Origin: DATEKX01 sp963726785
GTDB taxonomy: Bacteria > Acidobacteriota > Blastocatellia > UBA7656
DNA length: 64,000 bases
NCBI GenBank assembly: GCA_963726785.1
Contig: CAVSDJ010000007.1
Span: 2,108,001 to 2,172,000, forward strand
Direction: 5' to 3'
The notes below the pieces were generated by a model. That model searched no databases, was not told where the DNA came from, and saw only the letters and a list, made by a program, of their open reading frames with translations. Both the position numbers and the translations under genes were made by a program. Positions within the stretch are counted from its first letter, which is position 1. Each line of letters begins with the position of its first letter. Positions 1 to 9,769 of this stretch are shown in pieces.

Positions 1-5
1 TCACA

Positions 6-626
6 ATGACTGAAATAAATCACCCGGAGATGTCTACCCAAAATGAGGTGACCGAGTTATCCGAGAATGGTCACAGGCGAAATGGTCGAGGGAGAGATAA
101 TACGAATAAGGGCGTAACGTCCGTCTCGAATCATTCCAAAGACCGTTGGAGAAGCCAGATGAAAAATACACGGCTGGAAGAGCAGACTCCATTAGCGGTC
201 TTCGTGCGAGACCGGCTTGCTGAGTTAGGGATGAAGCAATCGGAATTCTGTCGCCTGACGGGATTCGATCAGGGGTTATTATCGAAGATTCAAAGTTCTA
301 TGATAACTCACCTCAGCCTTGAGACGGCTCTCAGACTCGCAGTGGGACTGTCAGTGCCGCCCGAAGAAATACTTGTCTTGATAGATCGCCCTGATCTTCA
401 TACCTTGATCACCAAAGCGTATCCGAGCGCGGAAACCCATCTACCCGTAGCGAGCGATGAAGAGATACCGGTGACGGTGCATGAGATTAACCGATTAGCT
501 CTGCGCGCTTATGGTTTGGGTCGCAGCCTCGCTCCCGCCATCGGCGTTTTATTGCATCTGGCGGCGGGGCGAAGAGAAAGCTCAAATAACCAGAAGCAGA
601 TAGAAGCCGTTGCTGAAACCGGATAA
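6..626 (+). CDS. XRE-family helix-turn-helix protein
   Basis: Probable DNA-binding regulator of 206 residues. Residues about 60-120 form an XRE-like helix-turn-helix: an amphipathic helix with RDRLAELGMKQSEFCRLTG, then FDQGLLSKIQ as the likely recognition helix, then a helix ending in SVPPEEIL. Such domains bind operator DNA. The first 55 residues are polar and low in complexity, and the C-terminus (from about residue 160) has one more hydrophobic helix. The ATG lies 6 bases into the window, so the true start could be further upstream or at a later in-frame ATG. It precedes the O-antigen ligase-like gene by 47 bp and may regulate the cluster; that role is inferred only from position. Confidence 0.72.
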   Translation: MTEINHPEMSTQNEVTELSENGHRRNGRGRDNTNKGVTSVSNHSKDRWRSQMKNTRLEEQTPLAVFVRDRLAELGMKQSEFCRLTGFDQGLLSKIQSSMITHLSLETALRLAVGLSVPPEEILVLIDRPDLHTLITKAYPSAETHLPVASDEEIPVTVHEINRLALRAYGLGRSLAPAIGVLLHLAAGRRESSNNQKQIEAVAETG

Positions 627-673
627 GGGATTACTCGACCGCAGAAATCTTCCGAAGCTACAGGTGAGAAACG

Positions 674-2113
674 ATGCAGAGCGCGATACGGATCAATCGG
701 GCAGACGAGCAGGCAGATAAATCGAGCAAGCATAATCTGGCATTCGCCGGTCTGTTCTTCTTTACGCTGTTACTTTACTTGCGGCCCAACGAGACGTTCC
801 CACAACTGTTTGGCACGTTCCCAATCGTAAAGATCGTTGCAATCATAACGCTTCTGGCATACTGCGCGTCGAAGCTTGGTCTTGCAGAGCGATTGACCAT
901 CTGGCCGCTCGAACTGAAGATGCTCACGCTTATTACTTTGCTGGGCGTCGCTTTCATTCCCATCGCTTCGTCGCCGAAAGACAGCATTGACGTGCTGACT
1001 GATACTTTTCTCAAGGTTGTTACCATCTTCATTTTGATGATCAACCTGCTGAATACTCGCGAGCGCCTTCGATCTATTATGCGGCTCGTTGTAATTTGCG
1101 GCACGGTGCTGGCCTTGCTCGCCATACTCAGCTACATCGAAGGCAAATTCACTGTGGTGACGAAAGGCGACGAAGGGACTGTTGTCGCGCTGAGAATAAC
1201 GGGGGCAGTGGGCGGCATATTCGGGAACCCGAATGATCTGGCGACAAGCCTCGATTTGCTGATTCCGCTGGCCGTCGCGCTCGCCATGACGCGGCGCGGG
1301 CTGGCGCGGGCAGCTTACTTTGCATGCGCGGTGCTTCTCGGCATCGGCGTTGTGGTTACGTTTTCACGCGGAGGATTTCTAGGCCTTGTCACAGCAGCCG
1401 GGTGGATGTTGTGGAAGATAGGGCGGCGCAATCGCGCGCTGACGGCGTTCTCTTTTATCTTTGTGCTCGGCGTTTTCATGATGGTAATGCCGTCGGGGTA
1501 TTCAAACCGCATCACTTCGATATTCGATAGCTCAAGCGACCCCACAGGGTCATCGCAGGAGCGGCGCGACCTGCTCGAACGCGCCAAAGATGTCGCCTCA
1601 AATCACCTCATCTTCGGAGTAGGCATGGGGAATTATCCAATCTACTCGTTGCACCAACGCAGAGCGCACAACTCTTTTCTCGAAATATCCGCCGAACTCG
1701 GTGTGATGGGGCTGATAGCTTATCTCATAATGATCTTTGCGCCTCTGCGTTCGTTGCGCCGGATAGGGCGCGAGACGAGCCCGCCGCAAAAAACATTCGA
1801 GGCCGCTGGTCACGACGACGACCGACAGGAAACTTATTATTTGAGCGCGGCATTTCAAGCATCGCTTGTGGTCTACTTAATTTGCAGTTGCTTTGGGTCA
1901 ATTCAGTATCTATGGTTCCTTTACTACCCGCTCGCCTATGCTGTCTCGATTAAAAAGATTCACGAAGCGGAATCGCTCGCAGCCGATGAGCTTCCGGCGA
2001 AAATGAAAATAGTCGAGCTGCGACCGAGAGCCGTGCTTTGGAAGCCGCGCCAGATGCGTAAACGCCAGGCAGCTCTTTCTGCAATAGACTCTGAAGCGAC
2101 AAGCAACTCTTAG
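674..2113 (+). CDS. O-antigen ligase / Wzy-like polymerase family membrane protein
   Basis: Integral membrane protein of 479 residues with about ten hydrophobic segments. It resembles the O-antigen ligase/polymerase (Wzy_C) family, which joins lipid-linked glycan units at the periplasmic face. Family-like features are the SRGGFLGL motif after a membrane segment, and a periplasmic loop that carries ERRDLLERAKD and FGVGMGNYP and ends in HNSFLEISAELG before the last membrane helices. A Shine-Dalgarno-like AGGTGA lies just upstream of the ATG. The C-terminal 60 residues are basic and probably cytoplasmic. Polymerase and ligase cannot be told apart from sequence alone; in this cluster a polymerase role is more likely. 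Confidence 0.82.
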   Translation: MQSAIRINRADEQADKSSKHNLAFAGLFFFTLLLYLRPNETFPQLFGTFPIVKIVAIITLLAYCASKLGLAERLTIWPLELKMLTLITLLGVAFIPIASSPKDSIDVLTDTFLKVVTIFILMINLLNTRERLRSIMRLVVICGTVLALLAILSYIEGKFTVVTKGDEGTVVALRITGAVGGIFGNPNDLATSLDLLIPLAVALAMTRRGLARAAYFACAVLLGIGVVVTFSRGGFLGLVTAAGWMLWKIGRRNRALTAFSFIFVLGVFMMVMPSGYSNRITSIFDSSSDPTGSSQERRDLLERAKDVASNHLIFGVGMGNYPIYSLHQRRAHNSFLEISAELGVMGLIAYLIMIFAPLRSLRRIGRETSPPQKTFEAAGHDDDRQETYYLSAAFQASLVVYLICSCFGSIQYLWFLYYPLAYAVSIKKIHEAESLAADELPAKMKIVELRPRAVLWKPRQMRKRQAALSAIDSEATSNS

Positions 2114-2121
2114 AGCAGACT

Positions 2122-2196
2122 GTAGGGGCGACCCTATGTGGTCGCCCCAGATTCAAGTAATGCGCTGCCTGGGGCGACCATAGAGGATCGCCCCTA
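2122..2196. repeat. Palindromic GTAGGGGCGACC element, copy 1
   Basis: Imperfect inverted repeat. The left arm is 2122-2150 and the right arm 2168-2196, both with GTAGGGGCGACC at the outer ends, separated by a short spacer. It begins 8 bp after the stop of the polymerase gene and ends 35 bp before the next start. A perfect second copy sits at 26936-27010. The transcript would fold into a long hairpin with no following T-run, so this looks like a dispersed REP/MITE-like element rather than a simple terminator. Confidence 0.85.
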
Positions 2197-2231
2197 CACT
2201 TGATTGGAATTCGAGCTAAAACGGAGCGCCA

Positions 2232-3386
2232 GTGGCAGTCGAAATAATTTTCATAACTATGCTTGCGCTTATAGCCTACACTTACGTGGGCTATCCCGCA
2301 TTGATCTACTTGTTGAGCCGTCTGTTTGCGAATCCGATTCGCCGAGCAGACATCACGCCTAAAGTCTCGATCATAATCGCGGCCTACAACGAACAGCGCG
2401 ACATTTCTGAAAAGATCAAGAACACGCTTGCGCTAGACTACCCCAAAGCAAAGCTTGAGATTATCGTTGCTTCCGACTGCTCGACTGATCACACGGACGA
2501 AATCGTAAGCTCTTATGCTAAAGAAGGCGTGATGCTGCACAGGCGGCCCGAACGATTGGGCAAGAGCGTTGCTCAAAACGCGGCGATGAAATTTTCGACG
2601 GGCGAGATAATCGTTTTCTCTGACGCCACGACTCTCTACAACCGGGACGCAATCCGAAAGATCGTTCGCAGCTTTGCAGACAACGAGGTCGGATGCGTTG
2701 CCGGTCATCTGCTTTACGTTGATCGCTCGACTACGGACGTCGGGCAGGGCTGCCGCTCGTATTGGGGATACGAGAGATTCATAAAGCAGTGCGAAAGCAA
2801 GCTCGGCTCGCTTATTGGTGTTAGCGGGTGTTTGTATGCCGTGCGCCGCAGCAGCTACGCCAGGCTCGCGCTTGATATGAGCAGCGATTTCGTGATCGCG
2901 ACAGAAATTCATCTTCAAGGTTTGAGAACCATCTACGATTGCGAAGCGATTTCGACGGAAGACACGAATAAACGTGGCCGGGATGAATTTCGCATGCGTG
3001 TGCGTGTGATAGAACAGACCTTGAACGCGCTTCATCGCTACCGCAGGGCGCTCAACCTGCGCGCTCATCCCTTGTTCGGTTTTCAAATGATTTCGCATAA
3101 GGTATTGCGATACGGCGTGCCGTTCTTCTTAATCGCAATATTCCTGTCGAACATGCTGCTGATAGGGTCTTCAGAGATATACAATCTCGCGTTCATCGGT
3201 CAGGCAATATTTTATTTAACAGCGATCATGGGTTGGATTTGCGACTGGTTCGAATTACGCATCGGCCCTTTGGGATTCCCATATTATTTTGCGCTCGCCA
3301 ATGCCGCATCACTCGTTGCGTTCTTTAAATTCATGCGCGGCGAAACTCACGTCGTGTGGGAGCCAATACGCGAAACGAAAGGCTGA
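2232..3386 (+). CDS. Membrane-anchored family 2 glycosyltransferase
   Basis: GT2 enzyme of 384 residues. One N-terminal membrane helix (residues 4-22) is followed by a GT-A domain beginning PKVSIIIAAYNE, with ASDCSTDHTDE and FSDATTLYN as the nucleotide-sugar binding region. Three hydrophobic helices follow at about 290-370. This arrangement is typical of processive or membrane-tethered GT2 enzymes that act on lipid-linked sugars or hyaluronan/cellulose-like polymers. The start is GTG, with CGGAG just upstream. It lies between the polymerase and the heparinase-like gene and is probably co-transcribed with the latter. The transferred sugar cannot be predicted. Confidence 0.85.
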   Translation: MAVEIIFITMLALIAYTYVGYPALIYLLSRLFANPIRRADITPKVSIIIAAYNEQRDISEKIKNTLALDYPKAKLEIIVASDCSTDHTDEIVSSYAKEGVMLHRRPERLGKSVAQNAAMKFSTGEIIVFSDATTLYNRDAIRKIVRSFADNEVGCVAGHLLYVDRSTTDVGQGCRSYWGYERFIKQCESKLGSLIGVSGCLYAVRRSSYARLALDMSSDFVIATEIHLQGLRTIYDCEAISTEDTNKRGRDEFRMRVRVIEQTLNALHRYRRALNLRAHPLFGFQMISHKVLRYGVPFFLIAIFLSNMLLIGSSEIYNLAFIGQAIFYLTAIMGWICDWFELRIGPLGFPYYFALANAASLVAFFKFMRGETHVVWEPIRETKG

Positions 3387-3396
3387 CAAGCGAAAG

Positions 3397-5928
3397 ATGC
3401 AACGGTCTATTATGCAACTGAGTAAGCTGCGCGGAAGAAGCATACATGAGCTATCAGTGCGCGGGCGTCAAGAGCTTTCCAAATTCGGCGAGCGCTTTCT
3501 GAAGCTCCGCTCAAAAGATATGAGCGATGCTCAATTCCTGCGTGAAATCAACCGAGAGCAGTCTGACCTTACAGCTAAAGACGCGGCAGCACGCATCTCG
3601 AATCTTATTCAGGCCCGCGCTGGCAGCGGGTTCTTCCCATCGCTTGCCGCCCGCGAAGCAATCATTACGATGATGGAATGGCGATTTCCCGAAGAGCGCC
3701 ACCTTATGATCGAAAGGGCTGATCGCGCCATCAATGGAAGATTCGATCTGCTCGGGCTGACAGACATCAGCTTTGGTAATCCCATTGACTGGCGGCTTGA
3801 GCCTGTATCAGGCAAACGCACGACGCTCGATCATTGGAGCAAGATAGATTATTTGAACCCCACTGTTGCGGGCGACAAAAAGATAACGTGGGAACTCAGT
3901 CGCCACGCGCACTTTGTCACGTTCGGGCAAGCGTACTGGATGACGGGCGATGGAAAATACGCCGCCGGATTCGTTTCGCAGGCGACAGCCTGGATGGATG
4001 CGAATCCTGTGGGTCGCGGCATAAATTGGGCGAGCAGTCTTGAGGTAGCATTTCGCTCGATTGCGTGGCTCTGGGCTTTACACATGTTTGCCGAATCGCG
4101 CGAATTAACACCTAAATTCACGCTCAGGCTTCTCAAGTGCCTGATCGCGCATGGCCGTCACATCGAATCTTACTTATCGCATTATTTCAGCCCTAACACT
4201 CATCTGACCGGCGAAGCGCTGGCGCTGTTTTATATCGGCACGGCTCTGGGCGAACTCAAACGCTCGGCCCTCTGGCGCAAGATGGGGGTCGAGATACTGC
4301 TCGAACAGTTGCCCCGACAGGTTCTTGATGACGGAGTCTATTTCGAGCAGGCGACATACTATCATCGTTACACGGTTGATTTTTATCTCCACCTGCTCAT
4401 ACTCGCGCGCACAAACAATCTCTCGCTGCCGGAGCAAGTTGAAGAGAAGCTTGTCGGGATGTTGGATCATCTGATGTGGATAACGCGGCCTGACCACACA
4501 TCTCCTTTGATAGGAGATGATGATGGCGGGCGACTCGTCAAACTGGGCGAACGCAAACCCGATGATTTTCGAGACACACTTGGAATTGGAGCGGCGCTGT
4601 TCGAGCGCAAGGATTGGAAGTTCGTCGCAGGCGATGCTACGGTCGAGATGTTATGGTTGCTGGGGCCGGACGCAGTCAGCCCTTACGATAAGATGAGAAG
4701 CGAGCCGACGCGCGAACTCTCTCGCGCTTTCAATACGAGCGGATATTACGTGTTGCGCGATGGATGGTCGAGAGATTCCAGCTATGCAGTCATTGATTGC
4801 GGGCCTCATGGCGCGCTCGCGTGCGGACACGCTCATTCAGATGCGCTTGCGTTTGAATATGCCGCGCTTGGCAAAATGTGGCTAGTTGATCCGGGCACAT
4901 ATTCTTATACGGGCGATGCTAAATCGCGCGATGAATTTCGCGGGACCGGAGCGCATAATACTGTCATTGTTGACGACGAGCCTCAATCAATTCCCGCAAG
5001 CTCTTTTTCATGGGACAAAGTCGCTCGCGCGAGTATGAGCGATTTTATCACAGGAAATGGGGTTGATTATTTTGAAGGACTGCACAACGGCTATGAGCGC
5101 CTGAATGATCCGGTCATTCATAAGCGAGCCTTCTTCTTTGTAAAACCCGAAACACTTTTTTCATCGCCCGGGCATCTGTCGTCCTATTTGACAGTGCGCG
5201 ATAACTTCACTGCGCGCGAGTTTCATCGTTATACGATACGCTACCACATTTCACCCGGCTGCTCAGTAATGGCCAATGGCAATCGAGTAATAGTTTCAGA
5301 GCCTAATGGCGGCAGATTAAACATCTCTGTTTTCGGCGACGCGGTGGTGCGTGCGCGAATCGCTCGCGGCTGGGTTTCGCGTGCCTACGGGCATCGCGTC
5401 AGGTCTTTAGTCGCAGTGTTCGAAGCAGAAGGCGAAGGCCCGCAGCAGTTCACTACTTTCATTATTCCTTCGGTGAGCGGTCAACCGGTTCATATCGAGC
5501 AAAAGCCTGCGGATGATCCACTGGCTCGCGGATTTCACATCGCAACGGAAAAATCGCTCGATGTAGTCCTACTCGGCAATGGCTCGACTGTAGCCCGATG
5601 CGGCCCACTTGCTTCGGACGGATTAATGGCGTGGGGCCGATTCATAAATAACGAGTTCGAGCGTGCCTGTCTCGTGCGGGGGCAGAGACTGGAAACGGGC
5701 GATGGAGTTCGTCTCAATGCTTCAAGCTCTCTCAGGCAATGCATCATTCAGCGGTTCGGCAACTGGATAGAAGTTTCATCCGGGAGCGCAAAGCGGTTTG
5801 GAAGCGCCGAGCTTGATGCGGCGGCCAGGCTTACGATTAAAGGGGCGACATTCTGCCTCGAACGTGGATGGCAGATGGCTCGATTCGCAAACGACGGGTC
5901 AGGATGGAAGATCTCAAACGCCAGTTAA
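3397..5928 (+). CDS. Heparinase II/III family protein (uronate polysaccharide lyase)
   Basis: Protein of 843 residues from the ATG chosen here, which lies 10 bp after the upstream stop. A longer reading from 3289 would overlap the previous gene, and ATG 3412 is also possible. The N-terminal half is an alpha-toroid (alginate-lyase-like) with FSPNTHLTGEALALF and FEQATYYHRYTVDFY; the second half holds the heparinase II/III beta-sandwich with CGHAHSDALAFEYA, VDPGTYSYTGD and GTGAHNTVIVDD. The family cleaves uronic-acid-containing polymers by beta-elimination. No clear signal peptide is seen. Homologues are common in exopolysaccharide clusters, where they probably trim the product. An AlgD-like gene downstream is consistent with a uronate polymer. 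Confidence 0.88.
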   Translation: MQRSIMQLSKLRGRSIHELSVRGRQELSKFGERFLKLRSKDMSDAQFLREINREQSDLTAKDAAARISNLIQARAGSGFFPSLAAREAIITMMEWRFPEERHLMIERADRAINGRFDLLGLTDISFGNPIDWRLEPVSGKRTTLDHWSKIDYLNPTVAGDKKITWELSRHAHFVTFGQAYWMTGDGKYAAGFVSQATAWMDANPVGRGINWASSLEVAFRSIAWLWALHMFAESRELTPKFTLRLLKCLIAHGRHIESYLSHYFSPNTHLTGEALALFYIGTALGELKRSALWRKMGVEILLEQLPRQVLDDGVYFEQATYYHRYTVDFYLHLLILARTNNLSLPEQVEEKLVGMLDHLMWITRPDHTSPLIGDDDGGRLVKLGERKPDDFRDTLGIGAALFERKDWKFVAGDATVEMLWLLGPDAVSPYDKMRSEPTRELSRAFNTSGYYVLRDGWSRDSSYAVIDCGPHGALACGHAHSDALAFEYAALGKMWLVDPGTYSYTGDAKSRDEFRGTGAHNTVIVDDEPQSIPASSFSWDKVARASMSDFITGNGVDYFEGLHNGYERLNDPVIHKRAFFFVKPETLFSSPGHLSSYLTVRDNFTAREFHRYTIRYHISPGCSVMANGNRVIVSEPNGGRLNISVFGDAVVRARIARGWVSRAYGHRVRSLVAVFEAEGEGPQQFTTFIIPSVSGQPVHIEQKPADDPLARGFHIATEKSLDVVLLGNGSTVARCGPLASDGLMAWGRFINNEFERACLVRGQRLETGDGVRLNASSSLRQCIIQRFGNWIEVSSGSAKRFGSAELDAAARLTIKGATFCLERGWQMARFANDGSGWKISNAS

Positions 5929-6469
5929 TCCTCACTTCATCTGCTGTAGCAGGATTCGTTTTCACAAAATGCAGCATTGTGTAACAGCTTCTGACAACTC
6001 TTAGATTTTATTCGTGCATAAAGTGTGATAGGCAACTGTTCGGGTAAGGTTTTTCCGACTCTCAATCAAAAATCGCCGTCAAGGAAATATGCGTCATTAA
6101 TGACAACTTCGGAGACTGTTAACACGTCGTTAAGTCTGTTGTGATATGCGTTTGCTCATTCCTCATTAAGTTTTAAAGAGCCAAAATTAAGGCACATATA
6201 TTGCAGCTAACAAATGCATTAGCTGTATTGTAACAGCCCCTTTAGATAGCCCCTTCAGATAGATTGTTCTAGAAGTACCAACACTCGCCCCACACCTTGC
6301 CCCTTAATAAGTGAGATCGTAGCCGTTTTTTGGTTTGCGATAGCCTCTCAACTCGATTAAGCCTCCAGCTACATATCTGTTTCTCTTTAATGCGCGCCTT
6401 CGTAGCACAAAGGCGCGAAGGTATTTGTGTGTCTGGTCGCCCTCACAAAAAAAATTGGGATGGACTGAA
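5929..6469. other. Long intergenic region with sigma-54-type promoter
   Basis: About 540 bp without a convincing gene. It is AT-richer than its surroundings, as expected for a regulatory region. It contains a well-spaced sigma-54-type promoter at 6190-6205, so the transcript would have a leader of roughly 250 nt before the ATG at 6470. No known riboswitch fold was recognised in the leader. A short inverted repeat with GCGCCTTCG and CGAAGG halves lies near 6392-6420. Confidence 0.6.
6190..6205 (+). promoter_or_regulatory. Sigma-54 (RpoN) type -24/-12 promoter
   Basis: GGCAC is followed after five bases by TTGCA. The invariant GG (6191-6192) and GC (6203-6204) are exactly 10 bases apart, as the sigma-54 consensus TGGCAC-N5-TTGCW requires. 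Transcription would start near 6216. It faces the secreted beta-helix/PKD gene. RpoN control, with the PrsK/PrsR two-component system, is known for PEP-CTERM/exosortase-associated genes; a link here is inferred. Confidence 0.65.
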
Positions 6470-9301
6470 ATGAAAAGATCAATCTTTATCGCTCTATTAT
6501 TTATCATCGCTCTGTTTGTGATCAGGGAACTTCCACGCAGTCTTTCATTATCGAATGCGTCTGGCGTTGCGGAAGCGCAGAGCTTAAATGAACCTGAACT
6601 GCCGCGAGTTCTTCTCAATACGACTTTTCCGAGCGCGTCGGGGTCAACGATCAATGTTGCGGCAGGCGGCAATCTTCAATCTGCGCTCAATACAGCTAAG
6701 CTAGGCGACACCATAGTGCTGCAAGCAGGCGCTACTTTCACCGGCAATTTTACGTTGCCAGCAAAGACGGGCAGCGGTTGGGTAGTCATTCGCACGTCTA
6801 ACATGGCAGGCATTCCGGCAGAAGGCACTCGCGCCACTGCTTCAAACGCTGCTGCGATGCCGAAAATCCTTACACCGAATAATGCCGCTGCGATTTCGAC
6901 TGCTCCGGGAGCGCATCACTATCGCTTTGTCGGCGTCGAGTTCGGCATTTCAGCAGGAGTCAATACCAATGGCGGAATCGTCAATCTCGGCAACGGCGGC
7001 TCTGCTCAGAACTCTTTAAGCGCAGTGCCCCACGATCTGGTCATTGATCGCTGCTACATTCACGGCAACCAGACGGGCAATGTTTCGCGAGGCGTTTCGC
7101 TCAACAGCGCTTCGACCGCAATCATTGATTCATACATATCAAACTGTCACGGAGTGGGCTTCGATACGCAAGCCATCTGCGGGTGGAACGGGCCTGGGCC
7201 TTTCAAGATAGTGAACAATTATCTGGAAGGGGCTGGTGAAAACGTGATGTTTGGCGGCGCTGACCCGAAGATAGCGAATATGGTGCCCTCAGATATTGAA
7301 TTCCGTCGCAACCACTGCTCAAAACCGCTTTCGTGGTGCGAGACCGAACCGAGCTATGCCGGTATTCACTGGTCAATCAAAAACCTCTTTGAATTGAAGA
7401 ATGCCCAGAGAGTCCTTATAGATGGCAATATATTTGAATATGTCTGGTTAGACGGACAGGTCGGATTCGCAATCCAATTCACGACACGGAACCAGGACGG
7501 CACAGCCCCGTGGTCCGTGGTGCAAGACGTTACCTTTACTAATAACATCGTCCGTCATGCATCAGGAGGGATCAACTTCCTCGGATACGACGACTTAAAT
7601 CCTAGCCAGCAGACCAAGCGCGTCAAGGTCAAGAACAATCTATTTGATGACATAGGCGCAACCCGTTGGGGCGGAAACGGCAGGCTGTTCCAGCTTCTTG
7701 ACGCGACTGCCGATGTTCATATAGAGCACAACACGGCGTTTCAAACTTATAATGCGGCGACGGCAGATGGACGGCCTCACACAGGATTCATCTATACTAA
7801 TAATCTGTCGCCGCATAATGACTATGGCTTCATAGGGTCTGGTCACTCGGTTGGCAACGATACGCTCATCAATTATTTTCCTGCCTGCGTCTTTTCAAGA
7901 AATGTTTTCGTCACAGGCCCGGCTTCTAACTATCCCTTTGCTAACTTCTTCCCTGCGGGAATGAACAACGTGGGTTTCGTGGATTATGCCGGAGGCAATT
8001 ACAGGCTCGCCGCTACAAGTCTGTACAAGGGCGCAGGGACAGATGGACTTGATATCGGCGCAGATATAGACGGGATTCAAATGGCCCTTGGACTTCAACC
8101 GTCCTCGAACCAGCCGCCGCTTGTTGCCGTGTCGGCAACGCCGACGCAAGGCAGCGCCGCGCTTACAGTTAACTTTTTGCCCAGCGCAGCAGACCCAGAC
8201 GGAAGCATTGCGTCCTACAGTTGGAACTTCGGTGATGGGCAGGCATCCGTCCAGCCGTCACCGTCTCATGTCTATCAAACACCGGGCACGTTCACTGCTC
8301 AATTGACAGTCACCGATAACGGCGGAGCAACGGCCAGCGCGTCAGCTACGATTACGGTGACCGAAGCTAATCCAACTCCGACTCCAAACAATGGAAACAT
8401 CGTTTTGTATGCCTCGGAAGCGAGCGTGAAAGTAGGGAACTGGCAAGTCGTCGCAGACCAAACGGCAGCGGGCGGCAATCGCATATTCAATCCGGATGCG
8501 GGACAGGCGAAAGTCATCACACCTGCCGCAAACCCTGCGAGCTATTTCGAGATGACCTTCACTGCACAGGCAGGCATGCCTTATCACTTCTGGATGAGAG
8601 GCAAGGCGTTGAATAACTCTCCATACAATGACTCTGTTCACGTGCAGTTCTCAGACAGCGTGAACCAGAGCGGGGCAGCAATAGCCCGCATCGGCACTAC
8701 ATCGTCAGCAGAGATGAACCTGGAAGAATGCAGTGGGTGCGGGTTGAGCGGATGGGGCTGGCAGGATAACGGTTGGGGAGTAGGCGTGATGGGGTCGAGT
8801 ATTTACTTTCAGACGACTGGAACGCACAAGATCAGGGTGCAGGTCAGAGAAGATGGGCTGTCAATAGATCAGATAGTGCTATCGCCTGTGACATACATGA
8901 GCACATCGCCCGGAACGTTGATGAACGATACGATGATACTGCCGAAATCAACCGGCCCATCCAATACTCGTCCAACAGTTCAGATACTTAAGCCGAATGA
9001 TCCTGAAACGCTCCTGATCAACTCGACTTACAATATCACCTGGACGGTGGATGAAACGAACCTTTCAAGCCAGACTATACAACTCTCGCTCAATGGCGGG
9101 CTGACGTGGGAGGATGTGATAACCGATCTGAGCGGCGGCGCGAGAAGCTACGCCTGGAAAGTGCCAAACAAGCCGACAAGGCTGGCTCGTATACGCGTAC
9201 TCGCCTATAGCGGAGGCGCTTATGGCGAAGGTATGAGCGGAAACAACTTCACTATCGCGCAAAAACTGAAGACAAAGCAGAAGAAGAAACAAAAATCCTA
9301 G
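6470..9301 (+). CDS. Secreted right-handed beta-helix protein with PKD and carbohydrate-binding-like modules
   Basis: Protein of 943 residues from ATG 6470, preceded by GGGATGG. An N-terminal signal or anchor segment (MKRSIFIALLFIIALFVI) is followed by a parallel beta-helix domain (about 45-540). Its start contains AGGNLQSALNTAKLGDTIVLQAG, and it has repeated IDRCYIHGN and VNNYLEGAGENVMFGGA turns typical of pectate-lyase-like folds. Next are a PKD domain (about 546-630, WNFGDG), a carbohydrate-binding-like module (about 643-810, ending CSGCGLSGWGWQDNGWG and ISIDQIVLSP-type strands) and a Ser-Thr-rich Ig-like module (about 834-934). The tail KTKQKKKQKS is very basic. It is probably a polysaccharide lyase or binding protein acting outside the cell. 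Substrate and catalytic residues are unknown. Paralogues lie at 16678 and 28263. Confidence 0.85.
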   Translation: MKRSIFIALLFIIALFVIRELPRSLSLSNASGVAEAQSLNEPELPRVLLNTTFPSASGSTINVAAGGNLQSALNTAKLGDTIVLQAGATFTGNFTLPAKTGSGWVVIRTSNMAGIPAEGTRATASNAAAMPKILTPNNAAAISTAPGAHHYRFVGVEFGISAGVNTNGGIVNLGNGGSAQNSLSAVPHDLVIDRCYIHGNQTGNVSRGVSLNSASTAIIDSYISNCHGVGFDTQAICGWNGPGPFKIVNNYLEGAGENVMFGGADPKIANMVPSDIEFRRNHCSKPLSWCETEPSYAGIHWSIKNLFELKNAQRVLIDGNIFEYVWLDGQVGFAIQFTTRNQDGTAPWSVVQDVTFTNNIVRHASGGINFLGYDDLNPSQQTKRVKVKNNLFDDIGATRWGGNGRLFQLLDATADVHIEHNTAFQTYNAATADGRPHTGFIYTNNLSPHNDYGFIGSGHSVGNDTLINYFPACVFSRNVFVTGPASNYPFANFFPAGMNNVGFVDYAGGNYRLAATSLYKGAGTDGLDIGADIDGIQMALGLQPSSNQPPLVAVSATPTQGSAALTVNFLPSAADPDGSIASYSWNFGDGQASVQPSPSHVYQTPGTFTAQLTVTDNGGATASASATITVTEANPTPTPNNGNIVLYASEASVKVGNWQVVADQTAAGGNRIFNPDAGQAKVITPAANPASYFEMTFTAQAGMPYHFWMRGKALNNSPYNDSVHVQFSDSVNQSGAAIARIGTTSSAEMNLEECSGCGLSGWGWQDNGWGVGVMGSSIYFQTTGTHKIRVQVREDGLSIDQIVLSPVTYMSTSPGTLMNDTMILPKSTGPSNTRPTVQILKPNDPETLLINSTYNITWTVDETNLSSQTIQLSLNGGLTWEDVITDLSGGARSYAWKVPNKPTRLARIRVLAYSGGAYGEGMSGNNFTIAQKLKTKQKKKQKS

Positions 9302-9769
9302 GGCAATTTCACAGGATGTAATAATTCACCGCAGAGGCGCAGAAGACGCAGAGATTTCGCAGAGAGTAGATTGACTCTGCACCCCCTTTGCGTCCTCTGC
9401 GCCTCTGCGGTGAACTGAAGTCGCGGCTTTTCGGTCATTTCTCTCAAACCGGACTAACTTCCTACACTCTCCTTAGAACCCGCGTATCAATTTTTCAAGC
9501 CAGCCTACGGTCAAAATAAAGAATTTTTGAAATCATATTTTTTGTAAAGCAGCAGAGGTTATGAGTTTAGATATTTATGTGGGACTTGCGCGAAAGCATC
9601 CATGGGAGAGGTATGAGCCAACAACATAAAACCAGCCCGATACTTCACGATCATACCTGAGACAACCTGCCAGCGAAGAAGCAGAAACCGTGAAGGTTTT
9701 GGCCGTCCGCAGCAATCGCGCAAGTTGCGGCATTCAACAATCAATTGAACTCGTGAAAGAACGTCCCCT
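9302..9769. other. Intergenic region with TTCACCGCAGAGG palindrome
   Basis: About 470 bp. Its first part holds the palindromic element at 9325-9414; the rest is AT-rich, with no clear promoter match. A minus-strand open frame crosses it and the next gene, but it lacks recognisable domains and is judged a shadow. Confidence 0.5.
9325..9414. repeat. Palindromic TTCACCGCAGAGGCGC element, copy 1
   Basis: Inverted repeat of 90 bp. The outer 19 bp are perfectly complementary (TTCACCGCAGAGGCGCAGA and its reverse complement), and the inner parts continue GACGCAGAG-type repeats. It starts 23 bp after the stop of the beta-helix gene. Related copies are at 25623-25720 and 30181-30306. Confidence 0.88.
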
